Source: Paulownia fortunei (taxonomy: Eukaryota; Streptophyta; Magnoliopsida; Lamiales; Paulowniaceae). Taken from it: a stretch of 64,000 nucleotides of DNA. Of the stretch, positions 46,346 through 57,599 are shown piece by piece. The stretch lies in NCBI GenBank assembly GCA_019321725.1, contig CM033108.1, positions 7,458,060-7,522,059 on the forward strand, written 5' to 3'. Under the pieces are notes generated by a model. That model saw only the letters and a program-made list of their open reading frames with translations, had not been told where the DNA came from and did no database searches. A program made the translations under genes and the position numbers. The stretch's first letter is position 1. The number at the start of each line of letters is the position of its first letter.

Positions 46346-47570
46346 TGTAAGATGGCCCCAACAATAATCTAAGCAGTAGTCTCAAAAGCCCAATTGGTCC
46401 AATAAGGAGGCTTTATCAACTATAGAAATAGTAATGAGGTGAGTCTGAGTGGGTTTGTCCAAACTTGGGATCCACCCCGATAAGAAAAAAAAATAGACCA
46501 GAGACCTATCCCTCATTCCCTTAATTGAGGAACCGTCTTGGATTCGAAACTCAATGGGTCCAACCCGTCTAGACCTGCTAACCTGCTTATACAGACTTTT
46601 TACTGAAAATTTTGACAAATGACATAATTTAATTTTTAGGTCTTAATTGTAGACTAATAGTGACAACTTAGGCCATGAAATTTATAAAAATATGATTATC
46701 GCAAATGTTTAGGCATGAAATTCATCAGCTAATTATTACAAAACTATATTGTATTAAGATCTAATTGTACAAGACCATAGCCAGGTCATAACATAAAATG
46801 AAAATAGTTGTTAGATGACTAGCCACCAAAAAAGATAAAGATTAACATATATGTCCAAGGAGTAGCCACACTCAAGTGGAGTTAATTTAGAGATGCGCGG
46901 ATCTGGGGAATAAATTTGGATGAGGGATCTACATGACACTGTGTATACGCTAAGGCTGACGTTGGAGTGAACCAAGGTCGCCAGGTGGTAGTGGAGAGAT
47001 GACAGAGAGACATTTTGAGTGAACTAAAACTTGAAACCCTAGTCCTTTAACTAATGAGGCAGAAGTGAAGATTGAAGACTCCTAATTCTTAAAGTAAAAC
47101 TATTAGTTTATATTTTAAATATATAAATATACAAAGCGAGTCTGGGATAGGTTCAATAAGACCCATTATCCGCACCAAATCTGCCAGATTTTAAAAAAAG
47201 AGACCCATTATCCATGACAAGACCCGTTTAATCAGGTTTGGAGCCACGCCAAGCGGGACGAGTTCATTGCGGGTTCAGGTTCGAACCTGCCCCATTGCCA
47301 TCCCTGATCAACTCATGCACCTTACCACATGAAAAAATAATTCTTCCTCTAACACCTATAAATATTCTATTTTTTTTCATCTGGTTCTAATTTGACCCTC
47401 AAAAGGTTATCAACGGGATGTTTCGGTGCTTTTGATGGTTGGTTTGTGTCACAAGTAGAAGTCCATCACCTAATCAAGTACTTTTGGGAGGAGTTGACCC
47501 TCGTTGGCTCGGAAGATGCCTACACATTTGAATTTTTATGTTGAATTGATGATTTCACCTTTAATTTGAA
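46346..47570 (+). repeat. Right LTR of element D (interrupted)
   Basis: It starts TGTAAGATGGCCCC after the PPT and, after removal of the nested element, continues CTCATGCACC... CACCTATAAATATTC (TATA box) ...GCTTTTGATGGTTGGTTTGTG ...GGAGTTGACCCTCGTTGG. This matches 41900-42285. Confidence 0.65.
46423..47306 (-). mobile_element. hAT-like non-autonomous element nested in the right LTR of D
   Basis: 884 bp. The right end, read on the minus strand, is CAGGGATGGCAATGGGGCAG; the left end on the plus strand is TAGAAATAGTAATGAGGTGA, matching at most positions as a terminal inverted repeat. It is flanked by ATCAACTA (46415-46422) and ATCAACTC (47307-47314), a 7-of-8 match to an 8-bp target duplication as hAT elements make. 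The LTR sequence on each side continues as in the left LTR of D. No transposase is present. Confidence 0.7.
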
Positions 47571-48462
47571 AAAAAAAAGAAAAAAGAGAAGATATATTAT
47601 TTTATTTATAAAAGAAATTATAAATTTGTAATGACAAAATCTAAGGAAGAAGATGATGCGCATGATGATGGCCCATTGACATACAGGCATGGCATGTAAG
47701 TGCGCATTAAGATTTAAAAATGCCCCATTATTAATAGATTTGTTTAGCTGAAAAAGCTGAAAATATCTGCATTTTTTCAGTCCAATATGTAAAGTTCTAC
47801 ACACCAAAAAAAAAAAAAAAAGCAAAGAATGTAGGATTGATGAATAAAACTACAACACGATTTCAAGACTTTTAGTGCTCGAAGTCAAACCGCATGAATT
47901 TGATGAAATCAGACAAGAGAAAAAGATGTATGAGCACGCAAATCACAAAAAAAGAAGAAGAAGAGAGAATAAGCAACATCAGACAAAACTGCACTTACCA
48001 AAGAAGCTAACTAAAAAATTAAAGTGAAGGCTAAGATTTTATTTTAAGCTTCAAATGCAACACGAAAGGTCGCATTTAAAACCATGATTTAAAGTCAAAG
48101 TCCCGACAATAATATGTAAATAATTATTCTACGTTACGATATATGTGAAGATATTATTGGACAATAAGATATAATTATAGTGTAAGATACAAAAGAACAG
48201 TAAAATTTAAAAATAAAATATAAACAACAGAAAATTACTATTCATCATTATATAACAAATATTTTTATAGACTATAAATTATTGTTTAACACAACATTAT
48301 TTTTGAACTTAAATATGTGTAAAAGAAAGTCAACTAGTAACTTTGTCTGTTAATATACATTCACAAAAACACATTACAAAGTGGTTCACCATAAAAAAAA
48401 GTGTAAATTCCATTATAAATATAACATTTGAGACAATTCAATATTATCGTAAATACATGTGT
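47571..48462. other. Intergenic, nothing recognised
   Basis: AT-rich sequence with a poly(A) run at about 47804-47821. No coding signal. Confidence 0.45.
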
Positions 48463-49945
48463 AGATATGAAAAATTTATAGTCAATTATACATTGAAATT
48501 TGTAATATATTTTTATATATTAGTTTATATTTTTATTTATTTTTAAAATTATCATTGAATTTCAAGATTAAATAAGATATTTAACAAATAAGTAAATTAA
48601 ATACTACCATAGATGAAATTATGATATGTTGACAATTCAAACATGTCTTGGAGATTATGAAAGTGAATGTCAATATTTTGGTAATTCAAATCACATCTTG
48701 TGATTAAGATAATAAATATCAATCAAATCATGCTACTTCATTAAATAATTATGGCAAGAGCTCGTATTTTACAAGTATAAATAGGGGTATTTCTGAAGAG
48801 TTAAAAAAACAATAACAACAATTCTACATCAAGCAAGGGAGATGTTAGAGGAGTTTCCAAATTCTCTCAACCCAAGCCTATCATATTTAAGGAGATCTAC
48901 GGAGTTCAATGCGAATCAAGCATTCATTGCGGAGCTCATAAAATCATGATGCTTAATTCAAAATAATATACTAAACCCTCAATTAACATTATCGAATGAC
49001 AAATCAAATTCGAAGGAGATCAAGTAATCAATTCCACCTTTAAAATTCGAACCCCAAAAATTCTTGTTCCTAAATAAAAGAATTGGAGGATCAAAAAGAT
49101 ATTGCGCACACATATATTCATCAAATCCAATAAATTTTAATTTGTATTTTTTTTTCTTGTTATTTTTGTAAATAATGAAATTTATATTACAAATTTCTGA
49201 ATTTATAGATATGAAAAATTTATTGCCAATTATACATTGATATGTATAGTATATTTTTACTTATCACTAATATATGTTTATTTATTTTTAATTATCATTG
49301 AATTTAAAGATTAAATAAGATATTTGATTGATAATGAAATTCGATATTACTTTATGTCAAATTATGATATTTGACTATAAAGATCGTATCTTACAAATTA
49401 TAAAAAGGAATACCAATATTTTGGGAATTGAAATTACATTTCGTGATTAACCCATCAAATCATAAAAAATCAATCAAAATTTTCCATGTTATCTAGTAAA
49501 ACTAGCAAAAACCCTCATCTTATAAGAATAAATAAATATAATCTCTAAACAGTTAGAGGCAACAACAACAAAGATCAAGTAAGAGAGACAATGGAGGAAA
49601 TTTCGAAACTCTTTTATCTTAAGTCCATCAAATTCAAAGAGGTCAACGGTGAATATCGAGGCGTTCATTGTGGACTTTATCAAATCATGGCATTTAATTC
49701 GATATTAATGTGCTAAACTATCGAATTAAAACAACCAAAGGACTATCAAATTTGGAGAAGATCTTATCAATTCCACCTTCAAAATTTTAAATATAAAGAA
49801 TTCTTATTCTTGTGGAGAAGAATTAGAGATCAAAGAGAGATTGTATCCACACATATTCATCAAATTCAGTAAATTTTAATTTGTATTATTTTCTTGTCTT
49901 GAAATTTTTTTACAGAAACAAAAATTTATGTTACAACATGTAATT
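48463..49945 (+). repeat. Tandem pair of LTR-like units, period 744 bp
   Basis: Unit 1 (48463-49206) and unit 2 (49207-about 49945) share, in the same order: AGATATGAAAAATTTAT, TTATCATTGAATTT-AAGATTAAATAAGATATTT, GTGATTAA-ATCAATCAAATCAT, a TATA region (AAGTATAAATAGGGG in unit 1), GTTCATTG-GGA, CAATTCCACCTT-AAAATT, and CACATATTCATCAAAT. A third copy lies at 14035-14830. They look like LTRs or LTR-derived units; no coding sequence separates them. Confidence 0.7.
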
Positions 49946-52125
49946 AAACTCAGAGGATGATAGGCCAATGAATATGTATTGTTGAGTTCACATAGGTCGG
50001 GAAATATGTACCACAATAAAATTTTAAGATTTTTTATTACATAAATAATAACTATATTATTTAACCTATTTATCTTGTCGCTATTGTGATTGATTGATTA
50101 TGCAAGATTAATTCTTGTTTGGAAAAAAGTTCAAAAAAATTATCTCAAACTTTCGATTAATTGCGGATTATGAAATAATTCAAATTAATATCTACCTTCT
50201 GCTGCTAAAATCAAGAGTTCCTTAAATTAATCAGATATTTCAAGCCCCTATATGATTAATTCAAGACACCAATCACAACTCCTCAGAATGCTTCTGATTA
50301 ACTCTGATTATTACGAATCTACCCCTTTTGTTGATGGAATTGATTCCTAAGAGCTTTAGGTGTATCTCCTCTAAAATTGATCCAAATATTGGATGCCCAC
50401 AAATATCAAGTCTACGCTAGTAAACCTGATTCAATAGTTCCTAATTAAGGGATTAGTGTTTGGGTATATTGGAAGCAATAACACCACTATTGTACATGGA
50501 TAAATTTATTTTTGAGTCTTTGTATTCAAAGATATAGAATAGAAGAACATAAAAAAAATACAAGGAGAAAAAAGATGTTGCATGGTATTGGGGTGGTGAT
50601 GGCCGAAAACTTACACACTAAAGGTGTTTAATTTTCAACCTCTCTCTTCAAGGTTTCCATTTCATATGGGATTTCAACTTCATAAGTAGTTTTCTAGTGC
50701 ATATAGGAAATTCTTGGGAATTTTTCCTAAACCATCCAACTATTTCATTTTCTTCTCCTTATAAAAATAGATTTTTCCACCATCTAGTTTTAGTGGGCAT
50801 TGATCCCATCAAACCACTATTTAATAGACATAGGTATTAATTAAGCTCAGTTAATTGATATCAATTAATTTAATTAATCTATTATTTAAACTAGTTAAGG
50901 TTTATTTAATTAATTGATTTAATGAATTAATTAAATCAATCAAATACTCAAATTAATTGAACTTTAATGAATTAATTATTCAATTATTTTATACTAATCC
51001 AACGATTGAATTATTTTCCTTAATAAGAAATGAACTTGTTCAAGTTTGTTTGCAATTACAACTTTTGTAAGTTAGTTGAAAAATTAAGATTATTTTGATT
51101 AATTACTTTTCTTACAATTAACCCTTTAATTCTAAGACTCAATTAATAATAGTTAACATCTAGCAACATCCCATGAAAATCTAAATACGTGGTAAAGTGG
51201 TAGAATTTTTAACTATGACTCCCATGCAATTAAAGTCCTTCCATCAATAAATCTCTTTATTGGAGTTAAAGTATGGATTATTAGTTGAAACTAAAATAAT
51301 CCAATAACACTGTTGATTCCTAGTTAATTGACTTAATGATGAAATTAGAAAACTTATTATCTAACTTTTATTCAACCTTGGCCAAAGACTTCTTAATCAA
51401 GAATGGTAAAAGTATAAGAGATTTCTTTATTCATCTAAATAGATGATGCATCCTTTATTTTCCAGTCAATAACCTTCACACATAATTGAATTGTGCCTAA
51501 AATATTCCCTTTGTGATTATTTTTGTAATCAAAAAATAAATCAAAGCACAACTAACTATGCACAAGATTATATGGTACCTCAACTCTAATGATTAATTTT
51601 GCACTATCATAACATAGAAATTTCATGTTTGACAATATCTCATTTCTAATGAGGAATTTGAGGAGGGATTGTTTTGTGTACTTGTTCCCTAATAACGGTT
51701 CACATACATAGACTTGTATCCCTACATCAATGTCTATGAAATAAGGTATTCTCGTTGCGAGCATGCACCTTGTGCCCATCTTACTAAATTATTGATGATC
51801 TATTTCAATAATTTTTGACTTAAAACTTTTAAGATCAAAGCTAGAAATGATCGCCATAATATATAAATCCATGCCATGATTAAAACATGCCTAATTTATT
51901 AAAAATAAAGCTATGAATAAATTGCAAACGAAGTGAAGAAATGCCTAATTTCTTAATTTTGATTGAAAAAGAATAATTTTACATGAGTATAAAAAAGGTC
52001 AATTAACCTCGCTGGACACCACTCTGACAAATATTATCAGGTATTGTTACTATCTTTTTCTGTCTCTCCCTTCATGTTATTATTAATATTTTTTTGGTCT
52101 GTGTAACTATGTCTCTGAGTGTGCA
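49946..52125. other. Intergenic; possibly another LTR, unresolved
   Basis: AT-rich, no coding domain. A segment with CTCCTTATAAAAATAGATTT (50755-50775) and following text has a promoter-like look, as in long copia LTRs, but no partner copy or PPT is in the window. A 75-codon minus frame at 51552-51779 has no recognised family. Confidence 0.3.
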
Positions 52126-52139
52126 TTTTTTTCATCAAA

Positions 52140-55100
52140 TCACTTTACCGAGGGATGTCCTATTATATCCACAAAGACCTAATAGTCAAATAGTGTCTAA
52201 TTCAGTAGGCCCAAGAGTTAAAGAGACCCTATGAGAGCATATACCACAACACACATGATGTAACCATTATTTGAACATCTACAAATACCTCATATCCCTT
52301 GATTTTGAGGTACTTATAATTTAATATACATATGATTGCTTTTAGTTATCTCTATATATATTTCCTCGCTCAAGGTCTAATTTAGACTATCGGAGGGTTA
52401 TGGCGCGATCACCCTAAGCTCCTCTAATAATTTGTTCATATTGTAAGTAAGGACCTTTCTCTCAATTATGTACTTGAGGAAGAATTGACCCTTGCCGACT
52501 TGGAGGACACTTATATGGTTCACTTTATATAGATGAATTGACGATTCATTCCTGGGTTGAAGGTCATCAAAATTATTTTGATGCCATTTGTGAGAAAACA
52601 TACCTCGATGTTGAGATACAGACAAGATCTAGAGCTGGGGAGACCAGTATCCAAGATGCTCTCTTAAGAGGGAAGGCCTAGCAACAACGAGGTGGATTAG
52701 CAACCGCAGAATTTAGCCTCGACATGATCCATCACTTCCACGATAAGGAACATCAGTTGCCCCCCAAGAGGACTCTTTACTGCTGATAGTGGATGCCTCA
52801 ATGAGAGCGGAGGCAAGGGCGATGGCCCAATATACTGCGAACTAGTATAGAAATGAACCCCCTCAGTCTTCTCGTTGAGGTCGAGGCTTGTCCCCTGCTC
52901 CAAAAAGGACTACATCGAGGTGAAAAGAGCCAAGGATGGAAGAGCTATAGATGATGGAGGCTAATGTCTGAGGAGAAGTCAACAACCTAATCTCTTAAGT
53001 TAGGGGTCGAGCAAAGAGAAAACATGAAAAGATCGAGTCAAGGCGAGAAAAATCTCAGAGGACAAAAGTTGGTACTCGGGAGAAAGTAAGTAGCTGAGTA
53101 TCTCTTCCGATAACGACGCAAGGTGGAGGCTAGAACAAAGTAAAAGCAGGAAGAATCCCTTAGAATGAGAATCTAAGCAAAGATAGAAGCAGTAGCGAAA
53201 CCAGTGATTCTCCAGCAAGAGAGTACTTCCATCTCTTTGATGCGGCGACAAGTTCCAGTATGATAATAAGTGCCTTCACCTAGATCGCATCCTAATATAG
53301 AGATAATGTTTTCATATAATCAAGTGCCTTTCCTAGAGTGCATCATGGTATCGAGGCAAGTGCCTTTTTTGGAGCACATTTCTTCAAAAAAGAAAAATCG
53401 ATACAAACTTCTTGACTTCTAAAATAATTGAGTAGAGATAAGAAGGCCTTATGAGTAGGAAATCCAATGAGAAAAAAGAAGTTAGAAGCTAAGCTTCCCC
53501 CACCCAACCTTTTTCACAGCAGAAGAGCCACTGACGGTGAGGGTGTGCCAAAGTGGAAATGAGAATAGAAGTAAAGACAAGTGCCAACTAGTAGTTTTGC
53601 ATCCTGATCATAGGACTTCGAGAGGACAAAATAAGGGAAGACTAGACCGGCCCTGTGTCTCAACCAATAGACTTAACTGGCGACCTTGGCCGACTCTATG
53701 CCTCGATAAATAGACTCAGCATTCAGTGCCTAAGTTGGATTAGTGCTGCAACCGTCAGACTCAACAACTTCAAGCCTCAACTAGCTTATTCGCATGGATC
53801 CACTGACTATCTTGGCCAGCCTTGTGCCTTGACTAGTAGAATCAACCGACTGAATACCTTTACCTATAACCTCTGCTAGTTTTGCACCCTAATCATAGGA
53901 CTCATGCGGCTCAAGGCCTTGATCGGCAACCCTTTTAAGGCAAGGTTGTTTCTGGAGTGCAATGCTCAATGGTGGCCTACAATTAGGATTGAAATTATCG
54001 AGCTTTTCAAAGACGTGCCAATATCTACCACTAGCTGGCGACCCCATTAACATATTCGGAAGTCCATGATTATTTCTCCATCAATATCTTATGAGGGTAA
54101 GAAAAGTATATTTCTGTATTCAATAATAAACTGCACTGAGAAAGTCTCTCTCTGCATCTTAATGCCCTTCATAATAACAAATTTTTAAAAATAATTAAAC
54201 AAAAAGAGATAAGAGCCCCTAATGCTGTGCGCTTTGGTAAGGTTCAATAATTATGTATAAAATGACATAACCCTGAAAGTTGAAGTGATATCTTGAGGTA
54301 AAGAAAGCTGTAGTTGGCCTAGAGATGACAAACTGCTTCCATAATGTTATCAACAAAAGTCGAGCCGTGAAGTTTGAGTGACTCTATTGAGGCCAAGAAA
54401 GCTTTAGTTGACTGTCGAGATCACAAACTCCTTTTTCGAGGTTACTGATTATTGTCAAGCCATCTTTTGTGGAATCTATTCTTTTTTTTGAGAATAAAAG
54501 GTCCTTTCCAATTTAGATTGATGGATCTTGATGCTCTAACCAATTTATTGATAAAAATTAAGAAATTGAGACTTTTTGACACATGAGGTTAAGGAGGTGA
54601 GGTCGAGGCAAAACTAGCTCAACCCAATAGTTAGTGAACTCGAGGCAAGGCTCTCTCGACCTAATATTTAGTAAGGTTGAAGTAGAGATCTCGTGACCCA
54701 ATACTTAGTGAGGTCAAGGCAAGGCTCTCTCGACATAACATTTAGTAAGGTTGAAGTAGAGCTCTCGTGACCCAATACTTAGTGAGGTCGAGCTAGAGTC
54801 ACCTCAACCCAATCTCTAATGAGTTCAAGATGAAGTCTCCTTGACCCAACACTTAGTTAAATCAGGGCAAATAATTTGTACAATGACGATAGATATTGAT
54901 GAGGACAAACATGACATCTTTGTGTACAGGGGTTCCTATGTTGAGAACCAATCTATGTAAATGAAGCACTCCTTATTGAACAAATATTTCGCCTCGATCA
55001 GTCCCTTCAATATAGGCCATCTACATAAGGTCATGGCCCAAGATAGATGATCCCACCCCCTGACCCAACGACGAGCCCTGGGCAGTTGAGGGTACACTTT

Positions 55101-56170
55101 GGCCTGGTAAGGTAGTAGTGCCTGACCCAGATAAGTCGGTGCCTTGGCCAAGCCAAACATTACCTCTAGGTCGAGGCAAGCCCTCAACCTCAGTTGAGTT
55201 AAGGTAAGGCACTTAACCTCGGCTAGGACACGAGGCATAATACTCGACCCGACTAAGTTAAGGCATATCATAAAAAAGGTCCCCATGTGGGCGCTCTAGC
55301 CGAGGGTGTTACACCCTCAAATAGCAATAAGTGGCATAACATGAAAGTCGTCGAGCATGCCGACACAACTGCTACTCACCTACCCACTTATGTACCTCCT
55401 CCTAATCTTCAAATCACATTGTGGGAATAATCAAAATTCGGATCAATAGAATTGAGAGAGTTATGGAGGAAAATAGGATGATTTCCATAATATCACATGC
55501 AAAAATTGGATACCTTGTGGGGGACTCTGTTCCCTTGACCTCCTGGCTCGTTGATCCAGCAGTGAGACCCCTGGATAACTTAACAAAGGGGACATGATTA
55601 ATGACAAACATATAACTTTGATTAAGTCTCAATCTCTCTAAATGAGACACTTCTGATTGAATACCTCTCTCACAAGAAAACTTACAATGACAAGAGGCGC
55701 CCTAATCCTCTAAGTAGCTTACTCCCGACTAACATTTTTTTTACAAACTTACCCAAGAGTGGTGGTTGTATGATTGACCTTATTATATCCACAAAGGCCC
55801 AATAGTCAATTAGGTCCAATCAAATAGGCTCAAGAGTAAACGAGGCCCTATCAAAGTATACACTAAACCATACGAGAACATATTCATTATTTGAACACTT
55901 ATAAATGTTCCATACTCCTTTATTTTAAGGTTTTCAGATACCTTTATATATATATATATTCTCTTACTCAATGTCTAACTTCAACATTGGAAGATTGTCA
56001 TTGGGTCACCCCGGGTGCCTCTAACAATTTTTTTGTGTTATAGATATGACCCATCCATTAATCAAGTATTCAAGGAGGAGTTAACCCTTGCCAATTTGAA
56101 AGGGCACCTATATGCTCCACTCTATAAAGAGGAATTGATAACTTTCATCCTGAGTTGGAGTTAAGCAATA
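52140..56170 (+). mobile_element. Element E: non-autonomous LTR element (family D/E)
   Basis: LTRs are at about 52140-52570 and 55767-56170: TATTATATCCACAAAG-CC, TTATTTGAACA, CTC-AGTCTAA, ATGG/GGGTCACCC..., GGAGTTAACCCTTGCC, ATGAATTGA. A purine-rich GAGTGGTGGT precedes the right LTR start TGTATGATTGACC. The internal region lacks gag and pol and parallels element D. GATGCCATTTGTGAGAAAAC just inside the left LTR is the counterpart of D's primer-site region. The element is about 4.0 kb. Confidence 0.7.
54590..54862 (+). repeat. Minisatellite of about 37 bp units inside element E
   Basis: About seven units on the theme GTGAGGTCGAGGCAAGGCTC-TCTCGACCCAATACTTA. A higher-order 75-bp pair (GTTGAAGTAGAG-TCTCGTGACCCAATACTTAG) is repeated twice. 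Element D has only two to three units at 44630-44715. Confidence 0.8.
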
Positions 56171-56417
56171 TAAGCTGTGAAATTTTTTTGTATGTTTTTT
56201 GTTCGAGTGACATTTTGCTCGGAAATATATTTTTAGCTGAAGATTTTTCGTGGGTTTCATTTTATGAGTTATGCTGCCTATTATTGAAATACTAAATGAG
56301 AATTCTGTCTATTGGTAAGTTTATCTTCGTTCATGAATGCATAAAATTTCTTTCTGGGCAATTCTATTTATTAATGTTCATATTCTGATAGATTTGGAAA
56401 GTTAGGAAGTTATAATC
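56171..56417. other. Spacer between elements E and C
   Basis: AT-rich, no feature seen. Confidence 0.4.
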
Positions 56418-57064
56418 TGAATGCACCAATTGGAGGAGGTGCACGCCAAGTCCTAGTCCACTGCTTGTGCAAACTTGTAATGCACCAATTGGAGGAGGTG
56501 CACGCCAAGTCCTAGTCCACTGCTTCTGCTCTCCTTCTCCGGCTGGAACACCTGCACAAAATCCCGGCGTAAGAGCTCCGACGCTCAAGTCAGTGACAGC
56601 CCTTTGGAAGAGTATGAAAAGCAGATAGATATGTGTATTCTTGATATATCAAAAGTGTAACCTGTGTCATGTTTGTATTCCCTTATTTATAGATGCCAAA
56701 TAAGGGTAGAAAAGAGATTTCAAACCTCAATCTGTTATAACAGATTACTGTGTGCGTGCCCATATTCTCTGATTTGCCCTTAAAAGATTCCCTGTCGCTT
56801 TCTAACCGTAACCGTTTCAATTATTTTGTGAACTCGCTCGACCTGTAGATCGTCAACTCCCTGAACTCGTCCGACCTGGAGGTCAGTCAATCCCTTGAAC
56901 TCGCCCGACCTGTAGATCGCAACTCCCTGAACTCGTCCTGACTTTTGTCCATCTAGCTCCCATCCCCATAATTCGAGCTGTGCAGGTCCATCCCGACCTA
57001 GGTCGCACCAGCTTCATACTTATGACCTGAGCCACATGGGTCAGTCCCGACCTATACCACATCA
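56418..57064 (-). repeat. 3' LTR of element C
   Basis: The right end is CCACATCA, i.e. the LTR starts TGATGTGG on the minus strand next to a polypurine tract. A minus-strand TATA box (CTATAAATAAGG) lies at 56680-56691, followed downstream by CACTGACTTGAGCGTCGGAG, a common plant gypsy LTR word. The left end carries a 59-bp-period duplication of TGCACCAATTGGAGGAGGTG plus following bases (56422 and 56481), so the exact LTR edge is uncertain. Confidence 0.8.
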
Positions 57065-57078
57065 GCTAGTCCCCTACT
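57065..57078 (-). other. Polypurine tract of element C
   Basis: Minus strand AGTAGGGGACTAGC directly before the LTR start TGATGTGG. Confidence 0.65.
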
Positions 57079-57301
57079 CTGCCTGCCCTGCAGCTTTTGC
57101 AGGACAGACAGAGTACGAAAATATCTTGATTACTAGGGCTGACGTGAGCCTTTTTTCAAATTCCACCCTTTGGTTTTCGCGCCCATTACTGCAACTTAAA
57201 TGCCGGTCTTATCAACTGACTATCCTCATCCAGCCCTACACGTGTTCCTTTTTCATCATCTGAGGCTAGGGCTCCTTCTGCCCGTTCGAGTGCCGCCTCC
57301 C

Positions 57302-57309
57302 TATAAAAA
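57302..57309 (+). promoter_or_regulatory. Plus-strand TATA box of the element C antisense ORF
   Basis: CTATAAAAAGG on the plus strand, about 240 bp inside the LTR and 300 bp before the aORF start. It is followed by a C/T-rich leader and a consensus donor (AA-GTAAGT at 57424), as in a plant 5' UTR with an intron ending at 57597. Confidence 0.5.
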
Positions 57310-57599
57310 GGCCTTTCTCTTCATTTTCTTCTCCCTCTTTCTCTTTCCACTATTTTGCTCTCCAGCGATCATCCTCTGTTATTTTTCTGGCAACTTCCTT
57401 CTTCTCTCCCTTCAACAAACCAAGTAAGTCTTCTGATTTTTGCCCCTCATTTATCTTTATTTTTCTTGCATATTTGGTTTGTCATTTTTTTATGTCCACT
57501 TCTACTGCCTCTGTCATTTATTCCCCATTTCTTCCTCTGGAGTATCCGTTCGTGAACTAGCACTTGAACTGTCCACCCATCACCCAACTGAACTTAGGA

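Larger units (their letters stand above)
41800..47570 (+). mobile_element. Element D: non-autonomous LTR element (family D/E)
   Basis: The left LTR is about 41830-42285 and the right LTR 46346-47570, split by a hAT-like insertion. The internal region (42290-46340) has no gag or pol domain. It matches element E in order over roughly 42290-44750 versus 52575-54860, then in patches. A polypurine tract GGAGTGGGGGGC (46334-46345) precedes the right LTR (TGTAAGATGGCCCC). After the left LTR, GTACTGTTTGTGGAAAAGC resembles the GGCGCC-GTCTGTGGGAA primer-site context of Tat elements. A parasite of a Tat-type element is likely (inference). Confidence 0.7.

Noticed and set aside
56036..56180. Reading E and C as one composite element
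   Set aside because: E has its own LTR pair in plus orientation and ends near 56170; C is on the minus strand with its own LTR and PPT, so they are neighbours, not one unit.
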